Below, piece by piece: positions 1 through 5,820 of a stretch of DNA of 5,820 nucleotides; the first letter of the stretch is position 1, and each line of letters opens with the position of its first letter. Made by a program: the position numbers and the translations under genes. Source of the stretch: an uncultured Clostridia bacterium (GTDB lineage Bacteria > Bacillota > Clostridia > Christensenellales > DTU072); the NCBI GenBank assembly GCA_944350065.1, contig CALVOD010000086.1:1-5820 (forward strand), written 5' to 3'. The notes below the pieces were generated by a model. The model worked only from the letters and a program-made list of their open reading frames with translations. It did no database searches and was not told where the DNA came from.

Positions 1-167
1 ACCGTAAGATAACTGCCGATAACGGTGCAGATAAAGTTCTGACCTATACCGGCAATGCTGTAGCTCCAACCTTCTTTCGGTTGGATGTCGCCGTCGTTCG
101 GCGTAGTGCCGAACAGCTTGTGCGAAAACGCGCCGAATTTCTGCGCAAAAGTTGTTTTTTCGCTCAT
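1..167 (-). CDS. GPH/MFS-type sugar:cation symporter, N-terminal fragment
   Basis: Only the first 55 codons are present and the gene runs off the left edge. The ATG at 165-167 has an AAGGAGG Shine-Dalgarno 5 nt upstream, so the start is secure. The protein opens with about 30 polar residues (MSEKTTFAQKFGAFSHKLFG...), then KEGWSYSIAGIGQNF and a hydrophobic stretch that continues to the edge. A short cytoplasmic leader followed by a Trp/Tyr-Ser, Gly-rich start of helix 1 with Gly-Gln-Asn is typical of glycoside-pentoside-hexuronide (GPH) symporters in the MFS superfamily. These are inner-membrane proteins that import sugars or glycosides with Na+ or H+. It follows the class II aldolase gene by 21 bp, so it is probably the last visible gene of the same operon and supplies its substrate. 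The assignment is inference from one partial helix; another MFS subfamily is possible. Confidence 0.68.
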   Translation of the reverse strand, partial: MSEKTTFAQKFGAFSHKLFGTTPNDGDIQPKEGWSYSIAGIGQNFICTVIGSYLT

Positions 168-172
168 CCCTG

Positions 173-179
173 CCTCCTT
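173..179 (-). promoter_or_regulatory. Ribosome binding site of the transporter gene
   Basis: On the minus strand this reads AAGGAGG, a near-perfect Shine-Dalgarno, 5 nt before the ATG at 167. It lies in the 21-bp gap after the aldolase stop codon and fixes the start of a gene too truncated to be judged by length. Confidence 0.85.
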
Positions 180-188
180 GGTGTCAGT

Positions 189-824
189 TTATTTTATTTT
201 TTTATTAAATACGGTGAAGATGTCTTCAACGGATATTTCCTCTTTCCCGAGGTCTTTTCTCACGAAACTCTCGATAAAATCGCGGCTGCATTCTTCCATC
301 GCGCGGCACACTTCAAAAGCCTCCTCTATCGTGGGCGCGCAAACGACTATCCCGTGATTGGCAAGGAAGCAGGCGTTGCGCCCTTTGATCGCTTCCACCG
401 CTCCCGCGGTCAGCTTTTTCGTTCCGGGCAAGCCGTACGCTCCGGGACGCACGCTGTCCCCTATCAGCTTACGGTGCCGCTCGTCCTTCACGGGCATTTC
501 AATACGCGCTGCGGCGACTGCGGAACTCCACAAAGGATGCGAGTGTATCACCGCTCCTATCTCCGGTCTGTCCCGATAAATTGCCGCGTGTATTTTTTTC
601 TCCGAGGTGGGTTTCACGTCACTCGTGTACTCGAGTGTCTCGATGTCCACTACCACCGTGTCCTCCGGACGCATACGGATATAATCCATTCCCGACGGAG
701 TTACCACCATTTTTTTGTCGTCAATCCTTATGGAAATGTTACCCCAGGTGCCCTGTACGAGATTATTCTCGAGGAGCTTAACTCCGGCGTCCTTGACTGC
801 TTGTCTGATTTCGGCTTCTGTCAT
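189..824 (-). CDS. Class II aldolase/adducin family protein, catalytically complete (FucA-like)
   Basis: A cytoplasmic metal-dependent aldolase or related lyase of 211 residues, close to the ~215 of L-fuculose-1-phosphate aldolase (FucA). Family motifs appear in order: GNIS (28-31), TPSGMDY (42-48), PTSE (72-75), IHSHP (93-97) and NHG (156-158). By comparison with FucA, E75 is the catalytic acid/base and H94, H96 and H157 are the zinc ligands. N29, S44, G45, T73 and S74 match the substrate-phosphate site, which suggests a phosphorylated ketose-like substrate. The FucA active-site Tyr113 aligns ungapped with Glu115 here, so true fuculose-1-phosphate aldolase activity is doubtful. Ribulose-5-phosphate epimerase-type or dehydratase-type chemistry also exists in this fold. 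The gene starts 9 bp after a degenerate paralogue's stop, with GAGG overlapping that stop (831-834), and precedes a sugar transporter by 21 bp, indicating translational coupling in an operon. The fold call is firm; the exact substrate is unknown. Confidence 0.9.
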   Translation of the reverse strand: MTEAEIRQAVKDAGVKLLENNLVQGTWGNISIRIDDKKMVVTPSGMDYIRMRPEDTVVVDIETLEYTSDVKPTSEKKIHAAIYRDRPEIGAVIHSHPLWSSAVAAARIEMPVKDERHRKLIGDSVRPGAYGLPGTKKLTAGAVEAIKGRNACFLANHGIVVCAPTIEEAFEVCRAMEECSRDFIESFVRKDLGKEEISVEDIFTVFNKKIK

Positions 825-833
825 ATTCCACCT

Positions 834-1463
834 CTATGCCTTCAGTTCCTGCTGCTTGGCAGTCTGATCTTTTTTGCTGTACTTGGTCTTGTAGACGAAC
901 CGCATGAGAAGGGCGTCGAACAGCCCTATCTTCACGGATTTGCCTATCACCGTGGAACCTACGTAACAAAGCGCGCCCTTCTCGAGTACCATCGAGCCGG
1001 TAAACGCTTCGTCGAGCGTTCTTCCCGTTGCGACTACGCCGCCGTTACGGATCAGGCAGGCGTTTCTTCCTTTAAGCGTGCGCAAAACGGTGAGCGCGTC
1101 TCCGTCGGGGCTCACTTTCGCGGTGGGTCCTATGATCTGCGCCATATCGTCGAGCGCCGCAGGCAAACTTTTACAACTCGCCGCAACGCCCACGCAGAAA
1201 GGCGCGTGATTGGTAATGACGGCGTTGATGTCGGGACGCGTCCCGTATATAGCCAGATGCAACCCGTCGTTGCCGTCCGCCGCGTCCGATTTGCTCAAAA
1301 ATTTAATATCGCCCGCCTTGACTTCCGCCATAGCTTTATCGGAAGGCGTGATGAACATGCCGTCCTTATAACGTACGCTTAACGTATCTCCGCGAGCGAC
1401 CAGCTTATTTGCTTCGAGCGCCGCGCAGAAGTCGAGCATCTGACTGATGATTTTTTCTTTCAT
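834..1463 (-). CDS. Degenerate class II aldolase-fold protein (probable pseudoenzyme)
   Basis: A 209-residue protein with the class II aldolase/adducin fold signature: SVRYKDGMFITPS (29-41), LHLAIY (68-73), NAVITNHA (80-87), KGRNAC (131-136) and TLDEAF (149-154). The key residues of the family are missing. The catalytic Glu position is N65, the first metal His of H-x-H is T84 (only H86 remains), and the third metal His in NHG is G141 (sequence NGG). The phosphate-binding Gly-Asn is replaced in GDTLS, and TPSG has become TPSD (D42). The reading frame is intact and tightly linked to the complete aldolase downstream (9-bp gap), so it is not a decaying pseudogene. A structural or regulatory partner, or a different activity, is more likely. 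The start at 1463 is chosen because AAGGCGG lies 7 nt upstream and the family homology begins there. An in-frame ATG at 1559 would add 32 residues encoded by hairpin DNA. The function is unknown. Confidence 0.82.
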   Translation of the reverse strand: MKEKIISQMLDFCAALEANKLVARGDTLSVRYKDGMFITPSDKAMAEVKAGDIKFLSKSDAADGNDGLHLAIYGTRPDINAVITNHAPFCVGVAASCKSLPAALDDMAQIIGPTAKVSPDGDALTVLRTLKGRNACLIRNGGVVATGRTLDEAFTGSMVLEKGALCYVGSTVIGKSVKIGLFDALLMRFVYKTKYSKKDQTAKQQELKA

Positions 1464-1467
1464 AATA

Positions 1468-1474
1468 CCGCCTT
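1468..1474 (-). promoter_or_regulatory. Ribosome binding site deciding the start of the degenerate aldolase gene
   Basis: The minus strand reads AAGGCGG, one mismatch from AAGGAGG, 7 nt before the ATG at 1463. It supports this start over the upstream in-frame ATG at 1559, which has no purine-rich site and sits inside a GC palindrome. The site starts one base after the strong hairpin at 1476-1508. Confidence 0.7.
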
Positions 1475-1475
1475 G

Positions 1476-1508
1476 GGCGTTTCCCGGGCTATGAGCCCGG
1501 GTAACGCC
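1476..1508 (-). other. Strong intercistronic RNA hairpin
   Basis: A near-perfect inverted repeat. GGCGTTTCCCGGGCT (1476-1490) pairs with AGCCCGGGTAACGCC (1494-1508) over 15 positions with one T-T mismatch and a 3-nt loop. It lies in the 132-bp gap between the aminotransferase and the degenerate aldolase, directly upstream of that gene's ribosome binding site. No T-run follows on either strand, so it is not a classical intrinsic terminator. It could be an mRNA stability or processing element, a translational control structure, or a dispersed palindrome. Confidence 0.75.
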
Positions 1509-1532
1509 GATAAGTTTATTGTTATATATTAG

Positions 1533-1571
1533 TTTCGCGTACGCGCGGTGCGCGCGCATCGCGCGTCGAAA
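1533..1571 (-). other. Second GC-rich palindrome downstream of the aminotransferase
   Basis: ACGCGCG (1541-1547) pairs with CGCGCGT (1560-1566), with a further 3-bp inner stem (TGC 1549-1551 with GCA 1556-1558). An outer TTTCG (1533-1537) pairs with CGAAA (1567-1571) around a 3-nt bulge. On the minus-strand transcript it begins 24 nt after the aminotransferase stop. An A/T-rich stretch (about 1511-1532) separates it from the hairpin at 1476-1508. No poly-U tail follows, so termination is unlikely to be intrinsic. A role in 3'-end protection of the upstream message is possible but is inference. Confidence 0.6.
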
Positions 1572-1595
1572 TATACTACGTTACGGATAACCGTC

Positions 1596-3098
1596 TTACT
1601 TGACGAGTCCTTTGTCGGTCTCCACTACGGTCGCGAACACTTTGTCGAAACGCGCGAGCGCGTCGTCGATGACTTCGTCGGTATCCGCAAGAGAGGTATA
1701 CAGTCTGCTTCCCGCAAGGGTAACGATGCCGTTAGCCATATACGCCGCTCCCATGTGCTCCATGGCGACTTTGCGTTCCATTATCATGCTCTTGTTCTTG
1801 AGAACGCCGAGCAACGATTTGACGATGCACATGGAGGAGAAGTCGAAGCTCATAGCGCCCGTGCACTCGAGGTGTACGATGCTGCCCTGATTGTATACGA
1901 CGTAAGGAAGATTGTACTTCGCGCACAGCTTCTTGAGTCCCGCGGTTAGTCTGTCGCCGGCTTGTCCCGCTTTCACGCAAGCGTTTGTCCTCTCTATCTC
2001 TTTGATGGTGAGGTAGCCCGCGTAAGAGCTCAGCGGATTCGCCGCCAGAGTGCCGCCTACGTACGCGCGATGTTTGCCGGTAGCGACGCCCGCCGCCATA
2101 AGTCCGGCGTATTCTTTCTTACCGCCGACGCCGCCCGCGGCAGGATATCCACCCGCGATGATCTTGCCGAATACGGTAAGGTCGGGTTCGATACCGAAGT
2201 ATCCCTGCGCGCCTCCCAGTCCGAGACGGAATCCGGTAACCACTTCGTCGAAAATGAACAGCGCGCCGTACTTGTGCGCCAGCTTCATCGCTTCCGCGTT
2301 ATAATTCTTGTGTACGGGACGCGTGCCGCTCTCCGCACCTACGGGCTCCACGATAACCGCCGCCGTACCGCCGCGCAAAGTGTTGAGCTTGAGCATCTTC
2401 TCGAGCATCTCGAGAGAGTCGGGCTTTACTTCGTCGGTGAGTTTGTAGCAGGTGCCGGGAATACCGTGGCTCTCGAGGAACTGACGCGTTCCGGGTATCT
2501 TCAATCCGTATACCATCTGATCCGACCAGCCGTGATATGCGCCGCCGACTTTTATGACTCTTTTCTTCTTGGTCTGTATTCTCGCGATACGGATAGCCGC
2601 CATTACGGATTCGGTACCCGAACCGAGCATTCTGAACATTTCGACAGCAGGCATGTGCTTGTTGATTTCTTTGGCAAGCATAAGCTCGCTCTCGTGAAGC
2701 AAGCCCGTCACGGGGCCGCAGGAATCGAGCAGCTTCTTGACCTCTTCGCGGATAGCGGGATAGTTACTGCCGAGTATCGTAGGACCGCCCGCCTGCAAAA
2801 AGTCGATATATTTATTACCGTCTACGTCGTACATGTATGCGCCTTCCGCTCTCGCCATCGCTATGGGGAAAGGATAGTTGAACGCGAGGTTGTGCTGTAC
2901 GCCGCCGGGTATATAATTCTTCGCTTCGGTGGCTATCTTCTTGGAGCCTGCGCATTTCGTGTCGAAATACTCGAGAATACGTTTGAGTTCGTCGGGGTTT
3001 ACTTCGTATATAGGTTTGGAAGTGAGCTCCGCAAGCTCCTTATAGATGCGTTCAGGCTCTTCCCAAGCGGAAATAGAATACTTTTGTTCGTTGTCCAT
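1596..3098 (-). CDS. Class III PLP-dependent aminotransferase, HemL-like
   Basis: A 500-residue cytoplasmic fold-type I PLP enzyme. Residues seen: GSGTES (159-164) for cofactor phosphate, AYHGW (187-191) stacking on PLP, FDEVVTGFR (283-291) with D284 for the pyridine nitrogen, GKIIAGGYP (311-319) with K312 as the Schiff-base lysine, and VGGT (347-350) with T350 expected to contact the phosphate. The N-terminal body (PGGV 64-67, EGAYMYDVDGNKYIDF 85-100) resembles glutamate-1-semialdehyde 2,1-aminomutase. However, there are about 60 extra N-terminal residues against ~430 for HemL, and the C-terminal segment around SRLYTSLADTD (464-474) does not show the Glu of the HemL SQFEAGF motif. No heme gene is nearby. 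The neighbours are aldolases and a sugar transporter, so a catabolic amino transfer or amino shift on a sugar-derived compound is more plausible. The ATG at 3096-3098 has GAGGAGG 11 nt upstream. The family call is firm; the substrate is unknown. Confidence 0.9.
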   Translation of the reverse strand: MDNEQKYSISAWEEPERIYKELAELTSKPIYEVNPDELKRILEYFDTKCAGSKKIATEAKNYIPGGVQHNLAFNYPFPIAMARAEGAYMYDVDGNKYIDFLQAGGPTILGSNYPAIREEVKKLLDSCGPVTGLLHESELMLAKEINKHMPAVEMFRMLGSGTESVMAAIRIARIQTKKKRVIKVGGAYHGWSDQMVYGLKIPGTRQFLESHGIPGTCYKLTDEVKPDSLEMLEKMLKLNTLRGGTAAVIVEPVGAESGTRPVHKNYNAEAMKLAHKYGALFIFDEVVTGFRLGLGGAQGYFGIEPDLTVFGKIIAGGYPAAGGVGGKKEYAGLMAAGVATGKHRAYVGGTLAANPLSSYAGYLTIKEIERTNACVKAGQAGDRLTAGLKKLCAKYNLPYVVYNQGSIVHLECTGAMSFDFSSMCIVKSLLGVLKNKSMIMERKVAMEHMGAAYMANGIVTLAGSRLYTSLADTDEVIDDALARFDKVFATVVETDKGLVK

Positions 3099-3109
3099 AT
3101 CTTTAATTA

Positions 3110-3116
3110 CCTCCTC
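3110..3116 (-). promoter_or_regulatory. Ribosome binding site of the aminotransferase gene
   Basis: The minus strand reads GAGGAGG followed by an 11-nt A/T-rich spacer to the ATG at 3098. The site is strong in sequence with a slightly long spacing. It lies in the 45-bp gap after the large surface-protein gene. That gap is A-rich on the transcript strand and shows no terminator hairpin. Confidence 0.8.
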
Positions 3117-3143
3117 ATGGTGATAAATTTTTTTCTTTTTCGG

Positions 3144-5820
3144 TTAATTTATTACGAAAGTTATCGAGCTTACCGCGCCTTCCGCGAAGGTGTAGTTGCC
3201 CGAAATACGCACGGTATAAGTACCTCTGTCTTTGGGTAACGTAGTCATGAGATTGCCGTTACCGTCATAATACTCGATGTCCGCGGCGTCTATTATCACG
3301 TTACCGAAATTGTCGCTGTACATGGCGCTTATGGCGCGTATCTCGCTTCCGGTATAATCTATCACTCCGTCGTGATAGTTGTCGGGCATTCCGAACACTA
3401 CGCTGATGGGCTTGCCCGTAGCGTCTTTGCCTACCTGTTTGGGCGTAATGATGAGCGAAGCCTTATCGTAAGTGAGCTTATACAACGCGTTCTGGTTGAA
3501 ACCGGAATCCGTAAGCGCGGCGGTGATTTCATAGGTCCCCACGTCCTCGCCGGGAGCTCTGGTCAATACCACTTCTATTACGTCTCCCGGGACAAGCTCG
3601 CCGTCCGCGATCGTATAGGTAAGTTCGGGATCGGCGTCGCCGTATTCTTTGGTAAGCCCGTCCACCGTGATTACTATGACCGCGACTTTAACGGTGTACT
3701 GATAGCCCTCCCACACTCTTGCCGCGTAATACTCGTTCTCGATAACGACGACGCGCATGGGATAAGTTCCGGGATATACGGGCGTCTGCGTCGTCCACAC
3801 GCCGTCGAGCAGATATTCGGTGTAGGTCTCGGGTTGTACGAAGCCGTCCACTTCGGGATCGAAGCTGACGATGGGATCGGTCGTCTTGCCGTAGAAGAAC
3901 TGCGTATTGTTGAGCTTCGGCGCGGTGGTGAGCTTGCGGTAAGAAGTGACGGTAAACGTCGTGCTGAAGCCTGCGTAAGTAAGAGTCACTTCCTGCGTCT
4001 TGCTCTTGCCGCCCTGCACGTTGGCGAAGGGGTCGGTGGTGTATCCGCTTACGGAGACGAGACCGCTCGTCATGGGAACGACGTCGGTATCGCCGTTATG
4101 GTATACTCTGCGGATGTAACCTCCGTCGGTTACGAGCTCCTGTCCTTCCGCATAAATGAGCAGGTCGGGCATACGGAAAACTTCTATGCTCTCGAGCGTG
4201 CGCTTGACCACGCAAAGCTCGATATCGTCCGTATACCCGCCGAAATCGATGAGCACGTTATGCAGATAATATTCCGCGTCCGTATCCAGGACTACGTTTT
4301 TGTCGTAAGAGACGTTAGCGGCGCTGAGCGGGATATATTGATATTCGTATTTATATTCTTCCGCAGCCGCGTCGTAGTAACGCAAGGTAACCGTAAGATA
4401 AAGCGTATCGATATAACTCACGTCGTTGATAACGTCCACATACTCGTACGTCGTGTTGAGGTCGTCGCGGTAAGTGACGTAATATACGTACTTGCCGTCT
4501 ACCGAATGAAGCGCGTTGCTGTTATAGGTTTCGTCGAACGCCACCGAAACCACTTCTTTAGTCGTAACGAATATATCGAAATACGTACGGAAAGTTCTGT
4601 TATCGATGGAGTAAACCACTTCGACGCGCTGATATCCTTCTGCGGTGAGATCGTAACCGGTAAAGCTCCAATAAGCGGATGCGAAAGCGGTAACCTGACC
4701 GTACTTGCCGTCGTTGAATATTCTCGTCACCTGCAATCCGGTAAGGTCGAGGCTCTTATCCGTGCCGGGAACGTAAATCTGTTTATCGGGGGCGCGCGTT
4801 ACTTCTATGGAAGTTACGTTTCTGCCGCCCACGTTGACTTTGAGGGTGAACGTAAAGCCTTCGTAGCGCAGGAGTATTTCCTGATAGCCGACCTTATCGG
4901 GATCAGCGTTGAGCACGTGCTCCTTGGCAAGCTGTACGGTATCCGTTCCGGTGCCTTTAATAGCGGTGAAAGAAATACCCGCAAGGAATATCGCGTCGTA
5001 AGTATCGTAATAATATACGGTATCGGCTTCCATCGCGTTGAAGGCAACGGAGGTAACCGCTTCGTTTGCGGAGACGACTTGGAAAGAGAAGGTGCGCGTA
5101 GCGCCGTAATATTCCACGGTGGCGGTATATTCGCCCGTCGAGTTAAGGGTATCGGTGACGACGCCGTCCTGATTTCTGATAACAAGAAGTTCCGCGGGCA
5201 CGGGCTCGAGGCGTTCGACGGTGTTGTCGTTGAATTCCGCATAAAGCGCGGAGCCGGTGAGGTCGAGCGACGACGAAATGGCGTAATAATCTTTATACGG
5301 CGCCGTCAGCACCAGTTTCTCCGCTATTTTCTCCACCACTTTCACGCGGAAGCAATTCTTGACGCCGTTCACTTCGAACGCCACGCTCTGGTAGCCGTCC
5401 ACGGTATTGGCGACGGAAAGCGTGAGCGTATTTCCGTCCTCGTCGGCAAGCATGGAGGAATTGACGGAAGCCCAGGAAGAAATATCGTCCGCAGGATACT
5501 CGTAAGTTCCGTTGTCGTAAAGAATATTGTATCTGAGGTAGCCGGTGTCGAATTTACTGCCTTCAATGAATTGGCGCGTAAGCGTGACAGAGCCGTCCTC
5601 GGCGGTACCGCCGTCCGCGAGACGGGAATCGGCGAGAATGAGAGAATACGGCGTCCTCTTCACCACGGTGACGTATATTTCGCAAGGGATATCGTAATTG
5701 CCGTAGCGCACGTAAACGGTATGCGTCCCGACCTCGTCGAATACGTAAGTTTCCTTATTCTGAATATATCCGCTGTCGTCGAATCTGTCGACGAATATGC
5801 CGAACACGAGATCGGAAAGC
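3144..5820 (-). CDS. Large secreted Ig-like/MBG repeat surface protein, C-terminal part
   Basis: The frame is open to the right edge, so the N-terminus and any signal peptide are outside the window; about 891 codons are visible. The protein is beta-rich, with many Tyr, Thr, Val and Asp and few Cys. It consists of about seven tandem bacterial Ig-like units (Big_3-like), each starting near a T-S-I-E-V or V-S-V-A-F strand and ending in a Tyr-Gly/Ala-Gly-Phe, T-F-x-V strand. These are followed by MBG-type modules and a last Ig-like module ending ITFVIN and stop. No LPXTG motif, membrane anchor, SLH or dockerin is seen at the C-terminus, and no catalytic domain is seen in this part. Such chains usually act as stalks or adhesins at the cell surface; an enzymatic or binding domain could lie in the missing N-terminal part. 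It ends 45 bp before the aminotransferase gene. Whether it shares that transcript is not settled. Confidence 0.88.
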   Translation of the reverse strand, partial: LSDLVFGIFVDRFDDSGYIQNKETYVFDEVGTHTVYVRYGNYDIPCEIYVTVVKRTPYSLILADSRLADGGTAEDGSVTLTRQFIEGSKFDTGYLRYNILYDNGTYEYPADDISSWASVNSSMLADEDGNTLTLSVANTVDGYQSVAFEVNGVKNCFRVKVVEKIAEKLVLTAPYKDYYAISSSLDLTGSALYAEFNDNTVERLEPVPAELLVIRNQDGVVTDTLNSTGEYTATVEYYGATRTFSFQVVSANEAVTSVAFNAMEADTVYYYDTYDAIFLAGISFTAIKGTGTDTVQLAKEHVLNADPDKVGYQEILLRYEGFTFTLKVNVGGRNVTSIEVTRAPDKQIYVPGTDKSLDLTGLQVTRIFNDGKYGQVTAFASAYWSFTGYDLTAEGYQRVEVVYSIDNRTFRTYFDIFVTTKEVVSVAFDETYNSNALHSVDGKYVYYVTYRDDLNTTYEYVDVINDVSYIDTLYLTVTLRYYDAAAEEYKYEYQYIPLSAANVSYDKNVVLDTDAEYYLHNVLIDFGGYTDDIELCVVKRTLESIEVFRMPDLLIYAEGQELVTDGGYIRRVYHNGDTDVVPMTSGLVSVSGYTTDPFANVQGGKSKTQEVTLTYAGFSTTFTVTSYRKLTTAPKLNNTQFFYGKTTDPIVSFDPEVDGFVQPETYTEYLLDGVWTTQTPVYPGTYPMRVVVIENEYYAARVWEGYQYTVKVAVIVITVDGLTKEYGDADPELTYTIADGELVPGDVIEVVLTRAPGEDVGTYEITAALTDSGFNQNALYKLTYDKASLIITPKQVGKDATGKPISVVFGMPDNYHDGVIDYTGSEIRAISAMYSDNFGNVIIDAADIEYYDGNGNLMTTLPKDRGTYTVRISGNYTFAEGAVSSITFVIN
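3438..3680 (-). other. MBG_2-type domain in the surface protein
   Basis: The segment shows the module's hallmarks in order: VDGLTKEYGDADPELTY, then VPGDVI, then LTRAPGEDVGTYEI, then YDKASLIITPKQ. This matches the MBG/YDG-type beta-sandwich common in large bacterial adhesins and surface proteins. A more diverged module (3681-3932, with FFYGKTTDP and VYPGTYPMRVVV) precedes it. A final one (3147-3437, with IDYTGSEI and DRGTYTVRISGNY) follows to the C-terminus. Confidence 0.8.
3933..5657 (-). repeat. Tandem Ig-like (Big_3-type) domains in the surface protein
   Basis: About six diverged units are bounded by recurring strand motifs: 5657-5328, 5327-5061, 5060-4821, 4820-4560, 4559-4200 and 4199-3933. 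The tail of another unit lies to the right. The clearest (4820-4560) has TSIEVTRAPDKQIYVPG, then LDLTGLQVTRIFNDG, then GYQRVEVVYS, the usual order of strands in this family. The unit at 4559-4200 is longer (about 120 residues) and may carry an insert. Repeats are protein-level only; DNA identity between units is low, which suggests old duplication. Confidence 0.7.

Noticed and set aside
81..1382. 433-codon open frame on the plus strand
   Set aside because: It lies antisense across the transporter start and both aldolase genes. The translation is rich in Arg, His and Phe with no recognisable motif, as expected for a shadow of GC-biased codons.
1511..1532. Possible promoter for the aldolases (minus-strand TATATAAC and ACAATAA)
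   Set aside because: A -10-like A/T patch is present, but no convincing -35 lies at 16-18 bp; that space falls in the GC palindrome.
834..1559. Longer start (ATG at 1557-1559) for the degenerate aldolase
   Set aside because: The extra 32 residues come from the two palindromes and the A/T spacer, show no family similarity, and have no ribosome binding site. The ATG at 1463 has AAGGCGG at good spacing.
1476..1571. Intrinsic terminators
   Set aside because: Neither hairpin is followed by a T-run on either strand, so they were described as hairpins only.
3107..3118. Mini-frame ATG AGG AGG TAA overlapping the aminotransferase ribosome binding site
   Set aside because: It arises simply because the Shine-Dalgarno is preceded by AT and followed by TAA. 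It has no ribosome binding site of its own, so it is treated as coincidence.
1962..3239. 425-codon open frame on the plus strand
   Set aside because: It lies antisense to the well-supported aminotransferase. It has no family motif and an Arg/His/Tyr-rich composition typical of a complementary-frame shadow.
4814..5242. 142-codon open frame on the minus strand inside the surface protein
   Set aside because: It overlaps the large frame entirely, has Pro/Ser/Arg-rich low-information content and no recognisable start context.
5805..5807. GTG as the start of the surface protein
   Set aside because: The frame stays open upstream to the edge (Leu-Ser-Asp-Leu precede it) and the segment is already in the middle of an Ig-like unit, so this is an internal Val.

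Overview
This window looks like a bacterial chromosome fragment with every gene on the minus strand. It probably comes from an anaerobic, gut-type Bacillota (Clostridia-like). That guess rests on strong AGGAGG-type ribosome binding sites, a large secreted Ig-like/MBG-repeat protein, and a GPH-type sugar symporter, and taxonomy is not otherwise shown. GC content is moderate and codon style looks alike across all genes, so I see no sign of recent transfer.

Layout in the direction of transcription (right to left): (1) 5820-3144, the C-terminal ~890 residues of a very large extracellular protein made of bacterial Ig-like repeats followed by MBG-type modules. Its N-terminus lies beyond the right edge. 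(2) 3098-1596, a class III PLP-dependent aminotransferase resembling glutamate-1-semialdehyde aminomutase (HemL) but with an N-terminal extension. (3) A 132-bp gap (1464-1595) holding two strong hairpins. (4) 1463-834, a class II aldolase/adducin-fold protein that appears to have lost its metal and phosphate ligands. (5) 824-189, an intact class II aldolase of FucA type, 9 bp downstream. (6) 167-1, the first 55 codons of a GPH/MFS-type sugar:cation symporter, 21 bp further on and cut by the left edge.

The aminotransferase, the two aldolase-fold proteins and the transporter have close spacing and the same orientation, so they read as one catabolic operon: uptake of a sugar-like substrate, an amino-group transfer, and retro-aldol cleavage of a phosphorylated intermediate. 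The pathway itself is not one I recognise. The most interesting signal is the adjacent pair of one catalytically complete and one apparently dead class II aldolase, with an RNA hairpin directly in front of the dead copy's ribosome binding site.
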